The notes beneath the pieces were generated by a model. The model was not told the origin of the DNA. It saw only the letters and a program-made list of their open reading frames with translations, and made no database searches. This document shows positions 33,169-41,299 of a stretch of 64,000 nt of DNA, piece after piece; position 1 is the stretch's first letter, and every line of letters begins with the position of its first letter. Source of the stretch: G963662605 sp963662605 (GTDB taxonomy: Bacteria; Bacteroidota; Ignavibacteria; Ignavibacteriales; Ignavibacteriaceae). The DNA is taken from positions 3,410,001-3,474,000 of the forward strand of contig OY759785.1 in assembly GCA_963662605.1 (NCBI GenBank). The letters run 5' to 3'. Both the position numbers and the translations under genes were made by a program.

Positions 33169-34114
33169 ACTTATAATTTTCTTTGAACCAATTGTACGCG
33201 AGGCGAATGCCCTCCTCAAGTTCGGTTTTATATGTCCAACCAAGAGCTGATATCCGGCTGACATCAAGCAGTTTTTTTGGTGTACCGTCGGGTTTGGTTG
33301 AATCATATGCGATCTCACCTTCAAAACCGACAACCTTGGCAACCAAGTTAGCAAGATCTGCGATGCGGAGATCCTTCCCTGTTCCGATGTTAACATGAGT
33401 ATAACCATTGCCGTAAAAATCTGCGGCATTAACCTTCTCGATCAGATGGATCAACGCCTCGGCCAAATCTTCAACATACAAGAACTCGCGATAAGGTGTT
33501 CCGGTTCCCCACAAAGTCACCTTGCCTGTTCCATTCAGTTTTGCCTCATGGAACTTGCGGATGAACGCGGGCATTACGTGCGATGTTTCAAGATTATAGT
33601 TGTCATATGGACCATACATATTGGTCGGCATTACAGAAAAATAGTTATCACCATACTGGCGGTAATAATTTTCGCATAACTTAATACCTGCAATTTTTGC
33701 AATTGCATAAGGTTCATTCGTTGCTTCAAGATAATCGCTTAACAGGTACTCTTCCTTAAGAGGCTGCGGCGCAAGTTTCGGATAGATGCAGGAACTTCCG
33801 AGAAATATTAATTTTTCAACGTTGTTAACGTGCGCGGCATGAATGATATTTGATTCTATCATCAGGTTTTCATAAATGAATTGTGCGCGATAGGTATTGT
33901 TCGCCTGTATACCGCCGACTTTCGCAGCTGCCACAATTACCATAGCGGGTTTTTCTTTAGCGAAAAATTGCTCCACGTCAGCCTGACGGGTCAAGTCAAG
34001 TTCGGAAATATTTTTGCCGATAATATTTGAGTAGCCGTGTGCTTTTAAACCGCGGCATATTGCAGAGCCAACCATTCCGGTATGACCTGCGACATAGATC
34101 TTTTTATCTTTCAT
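33167..34114 (-). CDS. fcl: GDP-L-fucose synthase
   Basis: A 315-aa extended short-chain dehydrogenase. It has the NADP-binding motif GHTGMVGSA (about 10-18), the family segment VAAAKVGGIQAN (about 61-72), the catalytic Ser in GSSCIYP (about 106-112) and the YxxxK in YAIAK (about 136-140). It performs epimerisation and reduction of GDP-4-keto-6-deoxymannose to GDP-L-fucose for surface polysaccharide. The partner gene gmd is not here. It starts 7 nt after proS and is probably co-transcribed with it. Confidence 0.95.
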   Translation of the reverse strand: MKDKKIYVAGHTGMVGSAICRGLKAHGYSNIIGKNISELDLTRQADVEQFFAKEKPAMVIVAAAKVGGIQANNTYRAQFIYENLMIESNIIHAAHVNNVEKLIFLGSSCIYPKLAPQPLKEEYLLSDYLEATNEPYAIAKIAGIKLCENYYRQYGDNYFSVMPTNMYGPYDNYNLETSHVMPAFIRKFHEAKLNGTGKVTLWGTGTPYREFLYVEDLAEALIHLIEKVNAADFYGNGYTHVNIGTGKDLRIADLANLVAKVVGFEGEIAYDSTKPDGTPKKLLDVSRISALGWTYKTELEEGIRLAYNWFKENYK

Positions 34115-34121
34115 GAGATGA

Positions 34122-35810
34122 TTAACCTAATAGTTCTTTCAATTTACCGGTAAGCCCATCAATAGCGACATCAAAACGCTCGCCGGTTTTTCTAACTTTT
34201 ACTTCAACTTTATTTTCGGCAAGTTTCTTTTCTCCGACGATGACCTGCAACGGAAGACCGATAAGATCTGCGTCATTGAATTTGAATCCTGCTGTAATAT
34301 CAACACGATCGTCAAACAGGACTTCGATTCCTGCTTTTTGCAGTTCATCATAAATTTTTTCACCGGCTTCCTGTGTTCGTTCTTTGCGCATATTCAAGCC
34401 GACAAGGTGAACATGGAACGGAGCAATGTTCTTTTCCCAAACAATACCGCTCTCATCGTAATGCTGTTCGATAAAACATCCGATAACACGCTCAACACCG
34501 ATACCATAGCTGCCCATGATGATAGGGTGCTCTTCGCCCTGCTCATCGGTAAAATGAGCGCCCATGGATGCAGAGTACTTCGTACCTAATTTGAAAATGT
34601 GTCCGAGTTCAATTGCCGTGAACACCTGTAACTCTTCGCCGCAGCGCGGACACTTCTCCCCGCTTTTTGCTGTGCGGAGATCAAAGTATTCAGCTTTCGG
34701 AATATCACGGATAAAATCAATACCGCCGAGGTGGTAATCATTTTTATTCGCACCACTGATCATATTGTTTGCATCTTTCAAGCGCAGATCGGCAATAATG
34801 CGTTTCGGAAATCCAACTGGTCCGATTGAACCGGCATCAGCACCGGACAAATCTTTCAATTCATCAGGATGCGCCGGACGGAAAGCAGTGCCGAGTGCTT
34901 TTTCAAGTTTCGTTTCATTTACTTCATCATTACCGAGCATGAGAACCATAACCGGTTCATTATCAACGATATAAATACGCGACTTTGCAAATGAAGTTTC
35001 ATCCGTCTTCAAGAATGCGACCAGGTCATCAATGGATTTTACATTCGGTGTGGAGATTTCATACAGTGCTTTTGATTCTGCGTCTCTACCCTTTACGGAT
35101 GCAACCGAAGTTGCGACTTCAACGTTTGCAGCATATCCGCATGCCTCGCAATGTGCAACGGTATCTTCACCCGCGTCGGCTTTAACCATAAACTCTTCTG
35201 AACCCGTGCCGCCCATCGCTCCGCTTGAAGCGCCGACAACAAAATATTTCAGGCCGCAGCGATCAAATATTTTGTGATATGCCGTGTTGTGCAAATCATA
35301 TGAGGCATCAAGGTTTTCCCAGGATGTGTCAAATGAATATGCATCCTTCATAATAAACTGTCTGCCGCGTAAAACGCCGCTTCTCGGGCGGGGTTCATTT
35401 CTGAATTTTGTTTGAATCTGATACCATATCTGCGGGAAGTCTTTATACGATGTTACCGCTCTGCGGATATGATACGTCATAATCTCTTCGTGCGTCGGAG
35501 CAAGTACATAGTCGCGGTTTTTAAGATGAAACATCGTATCGCCGAACGCCTCAACGCGGTTGGTTTCCTGCCAAATTTCAATGGGATTCAACGCCGGGAG
35601 GAGAAATTCCTGCCCGCCGATCTCATCCATTTCTTCACGGATAATTTCACAGACTTTTTTAACTACTTTGTAGCCAAGTGGAAGGAATGAATAAACTCCG
35701 GCACCTAAAGCGCGGATCATGCCTGTACGAAGCATTAAAATGTGACTCGGAACAGTCGCGTCATTCGGTGTTTCTTTTAACGTCGGTATGAATGTTTTAC
35801 TTTGCCGCAT
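34122..35810 (-). CDS. proS: Prolyl-tRNA synthetase
   Basis: A 562-aa class II synthetase of the bacterial type with the editing (INS) domain. Motif 1 is around RALGAGVYSFLPLGYKV (about 30-46), motif 2 around FRNEPRPRSGVLRGRQF (about 135-151), INS domain about 220-385, motif 3 GSYGIGVERVIGC (about 436-448), and the anticodon-binding domain is C-terminal (about 465-562). I start at the ATG at 35810; the in-frame TTG at 35816 is less likely. It attaches proline to tRNA-Pro. Confidence 0.95.
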   Translation of the reverse strand: MRQSKTFIPTLKETPNDATVPSHILMLRTGMIRALGAGVYSFLPLGYKVVKKVCEIIREEMDEIGGQEFLLPALNPIEIWQETNRVEAFGDTMFHLKNRDYVLAPTHEEIMTYHIRRAVTSYKDFPQIWYQIQTKFRNEPRPRSGVLRGRQFIMKDAYSFDTSWENLDASYDLHNTAYHKIFDRCGLKYFVVGASSGAMGGTGSEEFMVKADAGEDTVAHCEACGYAANVEVATSVASVKGRDAESKALYEISTPNVKSIDDLVAFLKTDETSFAKSRIYIVDNEPVMVLMLGNDEVNETKLEKALGTAFRPAHPDELKDLSGADAGSIGPVGFPKRIIADLRLKDANNMISGANKNDYHLGGIDFIRDIPKAEYFDLRTAKSGEKCPRCGEELQVFTAIELGHIFKLGTKYSASMGAHFTDEQGEEHPIIMGSYGIGVERVIGCFIEQHYDESGIVWEKNIAPFHVHLVGLNMRKERTQEAGEKIYDELQKAGIEVLFDDRVDITAGFKFNDADLIGLPLQVIVGEKKLAENKVEVKVRKTGERFDVAIDGLTGKLKELLG

Positions 35811-35902
35811 ATCCAATACAAATTATTAATATATAAATAGTAAAGATAAGGATTTTCCCCTTTAGATTCAGGCCGGAAAGCAGGAATTTCTGAACCTAAT
35901 TC

Positions 35903-36338
35903 GGTTCAAATGAAATTTTAGAGGCAAAGTTGATTAACCCGAAAATTTTTAGAGAGAGAAGTCGTCATTCCGGAAAATCTGTCGCGAAAATGTTTCTAAA
36001 CTAACTAACGTGGTTCGACAGATTTGTCCGTTCGCAGAATGCTGTGCAGAATCCATTTCAAGAATCTCTTAAAGGAAGGTTGCTCTTAAAAGTTGTTTTT
36101 GAATTGTATTGTAAGCTTATTTGCTCCAGAAAACCCGCAATTTTGCTCTTGAAACTACCCTCTACCTATTTTCTCAATTATACTTCTCAAAGCTTTTTCA
36201 AATCTGGATTCTGCGCAGCATTCTGCGAACGGATAAATCTGCCGAGTCAGATCAAAACTTATATTATACTTTAGCGGCAGATTTTCCGGAATGACATACA
36301 ATGGTGTATTGCTTTGCCATCAAGTTTTCATGTGAACC
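35903..36338. repeat. Inverted-repeat (MITE-like) element, copy 2, with nested 27-bp palindrome
   Basis: The ends are GGTTCAAATGAAA (left) and TTTTCATGTGAACC (right). Inside are GTCATTCCGGAAAATCTG (35964-35981) and CAGATTTTCCGGAATGAC (near 36276-36293). Further in lies a 27-bp inverted pair, at 36029-36055 and 36206-36232, matching at 26 of 27 positions (CGTTCGCAGAATGCTG is its start). No ORF is convincing inside. It is the longest of three copies. Confidence 0.82.
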
Positions 36339-36385
36339 CCTAATTCACGCAAAGCCGCAAAGAGCATTTTATAAAACATCGAAAA

Positions 36386-36430
36386 GGTGGGTCATCGAGT
36401 ATCCCGATTTATCGGGAGTATCGAGATGAC
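36386..36430. repeat. Nested palindromic element P3
   Basis: The outer arms GGTGGGTCATCGAGTA and GTATCGAGATGAC enclose a perfect inner palindrome TCCCGAT-TT-ATCGGGA (36402-36417). Confidence 0.75.
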
Positions 36431-36476
36431 TTTTAGCCAAATTTACATTTTATGAATTAATTGCTTTCTGCTTTAT

Positions 36477-36484
36477 TATATTTG
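36477..36484 (+). promoter_or_regulatory. -7 promoter box of the Nfu gene
   Basis: TATATTTG is an exact -7 match lying 25 nt before the start codon. The -33 element is not clear. Confidence 0.4.
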
Positions 36485-36508
36485 AAATATCATTAAATCG
36501 GTTTTTTC

Positions 36509-36730
36509 ATGGAAGAGCAAATAAAACAGGCACTGGAAGGCATCAGGCCGTACTTGAAGGCAGATGGCGGGGATGTATCGTTTGTTGAGATAAGTGAAGA
36601 CGGCATTGTGAAGGTGAAACTTCAGGGCGCTTGTACGGAATGCCCAATGTCGCAGATGACCTTGCGTGCGGGTATTGAGCGTGCATTAATGCGCCAGATT
36701 CCGGGCATAAGAAGAGTCGAGGCGGTGTAA
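36509..36730 (+). CDS. NifU-like (Nfu-type) iron-sulfur cluster scaffold
   Basis: A 73-aa stand-alone NifU C-terminal domain. It shows the conserved RPYLKADGGDV segment (residues 13-23) and the cluster-binding CxxC in GACTECPMSQMTLRAGIE (about 42-45). Such proteins assemble or carry 4Fe-4S clusters to apo-proteins. The AI-2E-family permease gene starts one base after its stop, so both are probably co-transcribed; a functional link is not evident. Confidence 0.92.
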   Translation: MEEQIKQALEGIRPYLKADGGDVSFVEISEDGIVKVKLQGACTECPMSQMTLRAGIERALMRQIPGIRRVEAV

Positions 36731-36731
36731 C

Positions 36732-37763
36732 ATGAATAAGACCTCCCAAAAGCTTGCCATCATGTACAGTGCTGTCTTTGTACTTTTCTTCGCCGTTCTG
36801 TATTTCTTTTCAGAAGCGGTAATTCTTTGTGCACTTGCCTTTCTATTTGCTTTTATCTTTGAGCCGCTTATTTCCTTTCTGGAAAAATTCAAGATTAACA
36901 GAACCATTGGGACAACGTTTGTTTTTCTTTTAGCCGGATTTATTATTTACCTTTTACTTTCTTTCGTCATCCCCGTTCTGGGTGAACAGGTCGCAAGCCT
37001 TCAGGGTCTCCTGGATCCAAAACTCATACAACAGCAAATCAAGCTTGCAGAGAACAGTCTGCATAAGTCCTTCCCGTTTTTTGAAAAAGGCCTGATCGCA
37101 TCACTCATAACCGACGCGGTAAAAAATCTCAGCGGACATCTCCCTGCCTACGTTTCCAACATTGTCGGATTGATAATCGTTATCGTCATCTTCCCGTTCA
37201 TCGCTTTTTTTATCATGAAAGATAAGCACGTACTTATCAACGGAATGGTTATTCTGTTCCCCGATACTTATAGAGACATTATAAAAGAAGTTATCAACAG
37301 AGTTAACGCGAAAATGGAACGGTATGTCCGGGGCTGGCTTATTGATGCAACATTTGTCGGCGTAACATGCGGTGTTGGTTTTCATCTGATTGGTATTCCC
37401 TATGCCCCGCTGCTCGGTATTGCTGCCGGATTTGGACACCTTATACCCTACTTTGGACCGGTAATCGGCGGACTGCCGGCATTAATCATATCCGTTATTC
37501 AACGGGGTGATTTTTCTGCTGCCCCGTGGCTGATTGTTCTGCTTTTTATCATTTATATACTTGATAATGGATTTGTTCAGCCTTTCGTGCTTTCAAAGAG
37601 CACGGATATTCATCCGGTAATAATTATTTTATTGATTATTGCAGGCGAGCAATTTCTCGGATTGCCGGGAATGTTGTTGGCCGTACCGATTGCAACGGCA
37701 ATTAACACAGCGATTATCGAGTTGAATAAAGCGATGAGAGAATCCACTGCCGAAGAAACTTGA
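36732..37763 (+). CDS. AI-2E family transporter (PerM/YdiK-like permease)
   Basis: A 343-aa integral membrane protein with about eight hydrophobic segments. It has the family signature GIPYAPLLGIAAGFGHLIPYFGPVIGGLPA (quoted in pieces: PYAPLLGIAAGF, LIPYFGP) around residues 220-250 and PVIIILLIIAGEQFLGLPGML near 300. Members of this family include the TqsA AI-2 exporter, Na+/H+ antiporters and many uncharacterised permeases; the substrate cannot be deduced. It converges on the GH71/GH99-like gene with only 8 nt between stops. Confidence 0.88.
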   Translation: MNKTSQKLAIMYSAVFVLFFAVLYFFSEAVILCALAFLFAFIFEPLISFLEKFKINRTIGTTFVFLLAGFIIYLLLSFVIPVLGEQVASLQGLLDPKLIQQQIKLAENSLHKSFPFFEKGLIASLITDAVKNLSGHLPAYVSNIVGLIIVIVIFPFIAFFIMKDKHVLINGMVILFPDTYRDIIKEVINRVNAKMERYVRGWLIDATFVGVTCGVGFHLIGIPYAPLLGIAAGFGHLIPYFGPVIGGLPALIISVIQRGDFSAAPWLIVLLFIIYILDNGFVQPFVLSKSTDIHPVIIILLIIAGEQFLGLPGMLLAVPIATAINTAIIELNKAMRESTAEET

Positions 37764-37771
37764 TTGTACAT

Positions 37772-39313
37772 TTACTTCAGATAAAGCAGTTTCCTTGCAG
37801 TAGTAAAATCTCCGGCGGTCATTCTGTAGAAATATACCCCGGATGATAGTTCCCCCAGTATACTCTGATCCAAGGTAAGATCATACTCTCCTTCCGGTTT
37901 CTCACCGTTTACCAAGATTGCCAGTTGGTTTCCTTGAACATCATACAATGTAATTGTCACAAATTCATTTCGAGGAACTGAATACCGGATAACTGTTGAC
38001 GGATTGCATGGATTCGGGAAATTCTGCGCAAGTCTGAATGCACGTACACTACCGTTCGCCGCATCCTTGACAGCCGTTACCGAAGCAGGAATGGTATCTT
38101 TTAAAGCAATTTCACCGCGCAGCATCTTTGACCCCGCACCGACGATTTTTAGATAATAATCAGATGGCAGACCTTCGTATGTTACAAAGAGACTTGCCCC
38201 TGTCGGTGTGTTGTTTGTACATTTGAATATCGCGGTCGCCTCATCCATCTCGTCGAACATTGCCTGATACAACATTGTTGATCCGGCCTTGATATACTCA
38301 TAGTATTGCCGCCACAAAAATTTTCCTTTCAGGCGCGGAATCTGATTCAACGTTCCCGCGTTCATATTGTACCAGCTGAATCCCGGAAACACAACGGGCA
38401 TGTATTCGAGATTATATTGCTTGCACCAGGTCATATTAGGTGTCAATACATTCTTAACAAGATTGGTCGCGTCATCGGGAACAGCAGGCCGCCCGACGAA
38501 CCACGGGCTGACAATATCTGCTTTCTTAATGGTCGTTAAAAGTGCGGTGTCTTTTACGGCGTCTTTATCCATTATCTGCCAGTATGTCGGTACGCCAACC
38601 ATAACCGTGCATCCGCCGTATGTTGTATCTTTTTTGAAAAAATCTATGAGAGTCTGACATTCAGGCAGCGTGTACTTCCGGCTGTCGTTAAATCCGATGC
38701 CCCATATCGCCACGACAGGTTTGCCATTATGATAAATGTATGCGCTGTCTTTTGTGATTTTTTGTTTATCAATGAGTGTTTTCCAGTCATTCATAACCAG
38801 TGACATCTGATTCGCCTGCATACCCGAAAGATCATACATAATTGCAAAGGCACGTCCGTATTGATTCGCCCCGATACGACATGCGGTGAGCACGTTGTTA
38901 AACTGTTGTAAACCTGCACCGTTGACTTCCGTGACGAACCGCTGAACGAATACGCCGTCAATTCCGTAATCGCGCATCCATTTGAAGTGGCGTACAACGG
39001 ATTTTCTGTTTTGTGAACTGTATACGTAGGCTGTTGAATTATCAGAAAGGGAAAATGAGGTTGCGTAACGCTCATCGGCATCCAATTCGGAGACATCAGG
39101 CCACAGATCAACAGAGCATTTGCCCGGTTGAAATACACCTGACTTCTGATAATGATACCACCCGCGATTAATGCTGTCCGATGGCACAGCAAACCATCCC
39201 TGATACCCGCACATTACCTTACCTTTAAGGGTGGTTCTATCAACAGTTTGAGCCGTTATAGCACTACACCACAGCAAAGCACAAATAACAATGAAGCGCG
39301 TATACAGAGTCAT
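37772..39313 (-). CDS. Secreted GH71/GH99-like glycoside hydrolase with T9SS tail
   Basis: A 513-aa protein with a signal peptide (1-21) and a TIM-barrel-like domain (about 28-395). It resembles the GH99/GH71-like proteins often annotated as xylosidase/arabinosidase in Bacteroidota: KVMCGYQGWFAVPSD near the start, WMRDYGIDGVFVQRF, AIMYDLSG, KPVVAIWGIGFND and a C-terminal MFDEMDEATAIF segment with acidic residues. A T9SS tail follows (QNFPNPCNPSTVI, from about 430), with Cys in place of the usual Phe. It is the last gene of the pectin locus, so it may act on pectin side chains, but its specificity is not known. Confidence 0.75.
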   Translation of the reverse strand: MTLYTRFIVICALLWCSAITAQTVDRTTLKGKVMCGYQGWFAVPSDSINRGWYHYQKSGVFQPGKCSVDLWPDVSELDADERYATSFSLSDNSTAYVYSSQNRKSVVRHFKWMRDYGIDGVFVQRFVTEVNGAGLQQFNNVLTACRIGANQYGRAFAIMYDLSGMQANQMSLVMNDWKTLIDKQKITKDSAYIYHNGKPVVAIWGIGFNDSRKYTLPECQTLIDFFKKDTTYGGCTVMVGVPTYWQIMDKDAVKDTALLTTIKKADIVSPWFVGRPAVPDDATNLVKNVLTPNMTWCKQYNLEYMPVVFPGFSWYNMNAGTLNQIPRLKGKFLWRQYYEYIKAGSTMLYQAMFDEMDEATAIFKCTNNTPTGASLFVTYEGLPSDYYLKIVGAGSKMLRGEIALKDTIPASVTAVKDAANGSVRAFRLAQNFPNPCNPSTVIRYSVPRNEFVTITLYDVQGNQLAILVNGEKPEGEYDLTLDQSILGELSSGVYFYRMTAGDFTTARKLLYLK

Positions 39314-39571
39314 TTATTTTGCCAACACCAATTTGATAGTTGAAACATTTGTTCCCGCTGTCATTTCCACGAAGTAGATGCCGCTTGACAAATTATAATT
39401 TCCGGCATCAAGATGAAACTCATGCTCGCCCTTCACCTTAGTCTCATTCAGCAGAGTCGCAATTTCCCTGCCGAGTGCGTCAAAAATTTTCAGCATTACG
39501 TGGCTGTCGTTTGACAAGCGATAACTGATTACCGTAGATGGATTAAACGGGTTTGGATAATTTTGGATCAT
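39314..39571 (-). CDS. Orphan T9SS type A sorting domain (remnant or stand-alone)
   Basis: An 85-aa ORF consisting only of a T9SS C-terminal domain (MIQNYPNPFNPSTVISYRL ... IKLVLAK). It has no signal peptide and no enzyme. An in-frame stop lies seven codons upstream. A ribosome-binding-like AGGAGA stands 4 nt before its ATG. Its stop abuts the start of the GH71/GH99-like gene. The simplest reading is the 3' relic of a deleted secreted enzyme in this locus. Translation in place is possible, but without a signal peptide the product could not reach T9SS. Confidence 0.72.
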   Translation of the reverse strand: MIQNYPNPFNPSTVISYRLSNDSHVMLKIFDALGREIATLLNETKVKGEHEFHLDAGNYNLSSGIYFVEMTAGTNVSTIKLVLAK

Positions 39572-39742
39572 AGATTCTCCTGAATATATTTAGCAAACTA
39601 ATTCTCATTTCGCATCGGCAAAAAACAAATCTCACCATGCTGATCCTCCGGCAATAAAAAAGCTTTTTCTGTTAACACTCTGTTTCATCCTATCTCATCG
39701 AGTATAACACCGCACAACTGCCTGAATAAAAGGCAATCCATG

Positions 39743-41299
39743 CTACTTTATCAAAGCTATTTTTATTGCCTGGACCTGTTTTTCCGATTGGAGACGCACT
39801 ACGTACACTCCACTCGAAAGTCGTAATTTCTCACCGGACAACGAATACGAATAATCACCCGGAGATTTATATTCGTTAACAAGTTTGGACACCTCGTTAC
39901 CAATAGAATCATACAACACCATATTCACGTGTCCGGATTGATGAACATGATATTTCAGTTTTGTAGACGGATTAAAAGGATTCGGGAAATTCTGTTCCAG
40001 AAGGAATCCTTCGGGTTTCGTTGAATTTTCCACATTAGTAACGGTCAATTTCTTCTGTAAACGCACCATCTCGCTGGCAGCAAGTAGCACAGGACCGAAC
40101 GCATGCGGGTCATTATCCGGTGCTGAACGATTATAATAATAAGTTAAATCTTCGGACATACTTGTCCCCTGACAGGTTCCTTTCACTTGCCCATCGCTCG
40201 TTACCTTTGATGCAACACCCGCCCAGCCTTTTCTTGCATACACGGCATAGGACGTATCAAGCCATCCTTCGTTAATTGCTCTTGCGATGGAATATGTGAA
40301 CATTGCGGTACAAGATGTTTCAAGAAACGAATCACTCTTATCAAGCAGGTTATGCCACAGACCCGTGGTGGAATCCTGGTATCTTAACACTCCATTTATG
40401 TGAGCCTTTATAAACATGAGAATGCTATCCCGGTTACTTTGAGTGGCGGGAATGGCGTTATATGCTTCGACTGCGGCGACCATCATCCATCCGTTTGCCC
40501 TGCCCCAGTACGCCTTTGAAGGCTTAACCGAATCTGCATAGTAACCATGGTGAGTAATGCCTAAATCCAATTGCAGAAGCCGTTTGTAAAATTGTATGAC
40601 CTGCCTTGCCGCGTCATCGTAATATTTTTGCTGTCCCGTTATTCTTCCCATACGGGCAATGCACGGAACACTCATGTATAAATCATCGCCCCATATCGTT
40701 TGCGAAGATGGACCAACCCGATACAAAGTTCCATCTGATAATCGTATTTGTCCCGTTGAAATGTAATTTGCAATCGCGTTTATCGTAGTCAACCAATTTG
40801 TACTTGTTTTTCCTTGTACATCATATGCCTCAATCAGCGCGGCACCCATTGCTCCGCAGTCATCAAGCGAACTCATGCGATAAAGTTTGTAGCAATTATT
40901 CCCCGAGGTAACTTTATATGTCGCATACAACTTTTTGAAGTATGTGTAATTTTTAAATATCACCGTAAAGTTTTTTATGCCATAATTCAAAAAGCTATTA
41001 AATGTCGTATCAACCTCACCGGCGCGCATCATACCATAAAGCATAACACCGTTCGGATATACCCAATCGTTGAATGCGCTTTTATAAACCGCGTTTTTAT
41101 TGATGCTTGTTGTATCGGGATTAGAGATAACCGAATTTGTGGATTTGTCTATAACCTGGTCAGATGTTTGCGAGATAATATAATTGCCGACTCTTTGTAA
41201 TACTTGAGAAGGCGCTCCGGCATCCTGACTATGAAGTGTTACTGACAGGAGACAGCAGATGCACAGAAAGAAATGTGTTTTCAATTGTATTAATCTCAT
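39743..41299 (-). CDS. GH105 unsaturated galacturonyl/rhamnogalacturonyl hydrolase with T9SS tail
   Basis: A 518-aa protein with a signal peptide (1-24) and an (alpha/alpha)6 barrel (about 30-415). It resembles YteR/YesR-type GH105 enzymes: FNDWVYPNGVMLYGM near the start, YRMSSLDDCGAMGAALIEAY with the catalytic-type Asp, SQTIWGDDLYMSVPCIARM, YWGRANGWMMVAAVE and FLETSCTAMFTYSIARA. GH105 hydrolases add water to the unsaturated uronic acid left by pectate and rhamnogalacturonan lyases. The T9SS tail (QNFPNPFNPST) starts at about 437. Its start codon overlaps the upstream PL1-like gene's stop by 4 nt, so the two are translationally coupled. Confidence 0.88.
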   Translation of the reverse strand: MRLIQLKTHFFLCICCLLSVTLHSQDAGAPSQVLQRVGNYIISQTSDQVIDKSTNSVISNPDTTSINKNAVYKSAFNDWVYPNGVMLYGMMRAGEVDTTFNSFLNYGIKNFTVIFKNYTYFKKLYATYKVTSGNNCYKLYRMSSLDDCGAMGAALIEAYDVQGKTSTNWLTTINAIANYISTGQIRLSDGTLYRVGPSSQTIWGDDLYMSVPCIARMGRITGQQKYYDDAARQVIQFYKRLLQLDLGITHHGYYADSVKPSKAYWGRANGWMMVAAVEAYNAIPATQSNRDSILMFIKAHINGVLRYQDSTTGLWHNLLDKSDSFLETSCTAMFTYSIARAINEGWLDTSYAVYARKGWAGVASKVTSDGQVKGTCQGTSMSEDLTYYYNRSAPDNDPHAFGPVLLAASEMVRLQKKLTVTNVENSTKPEGFLLEQNFPNPFNPSTKLKYHVHQSGHVNMVLYDSIGNEVSKLVNEYKSPGDYSYSLSGEKLRLSSGVYVVRLQSEKQVQAIKIALIK

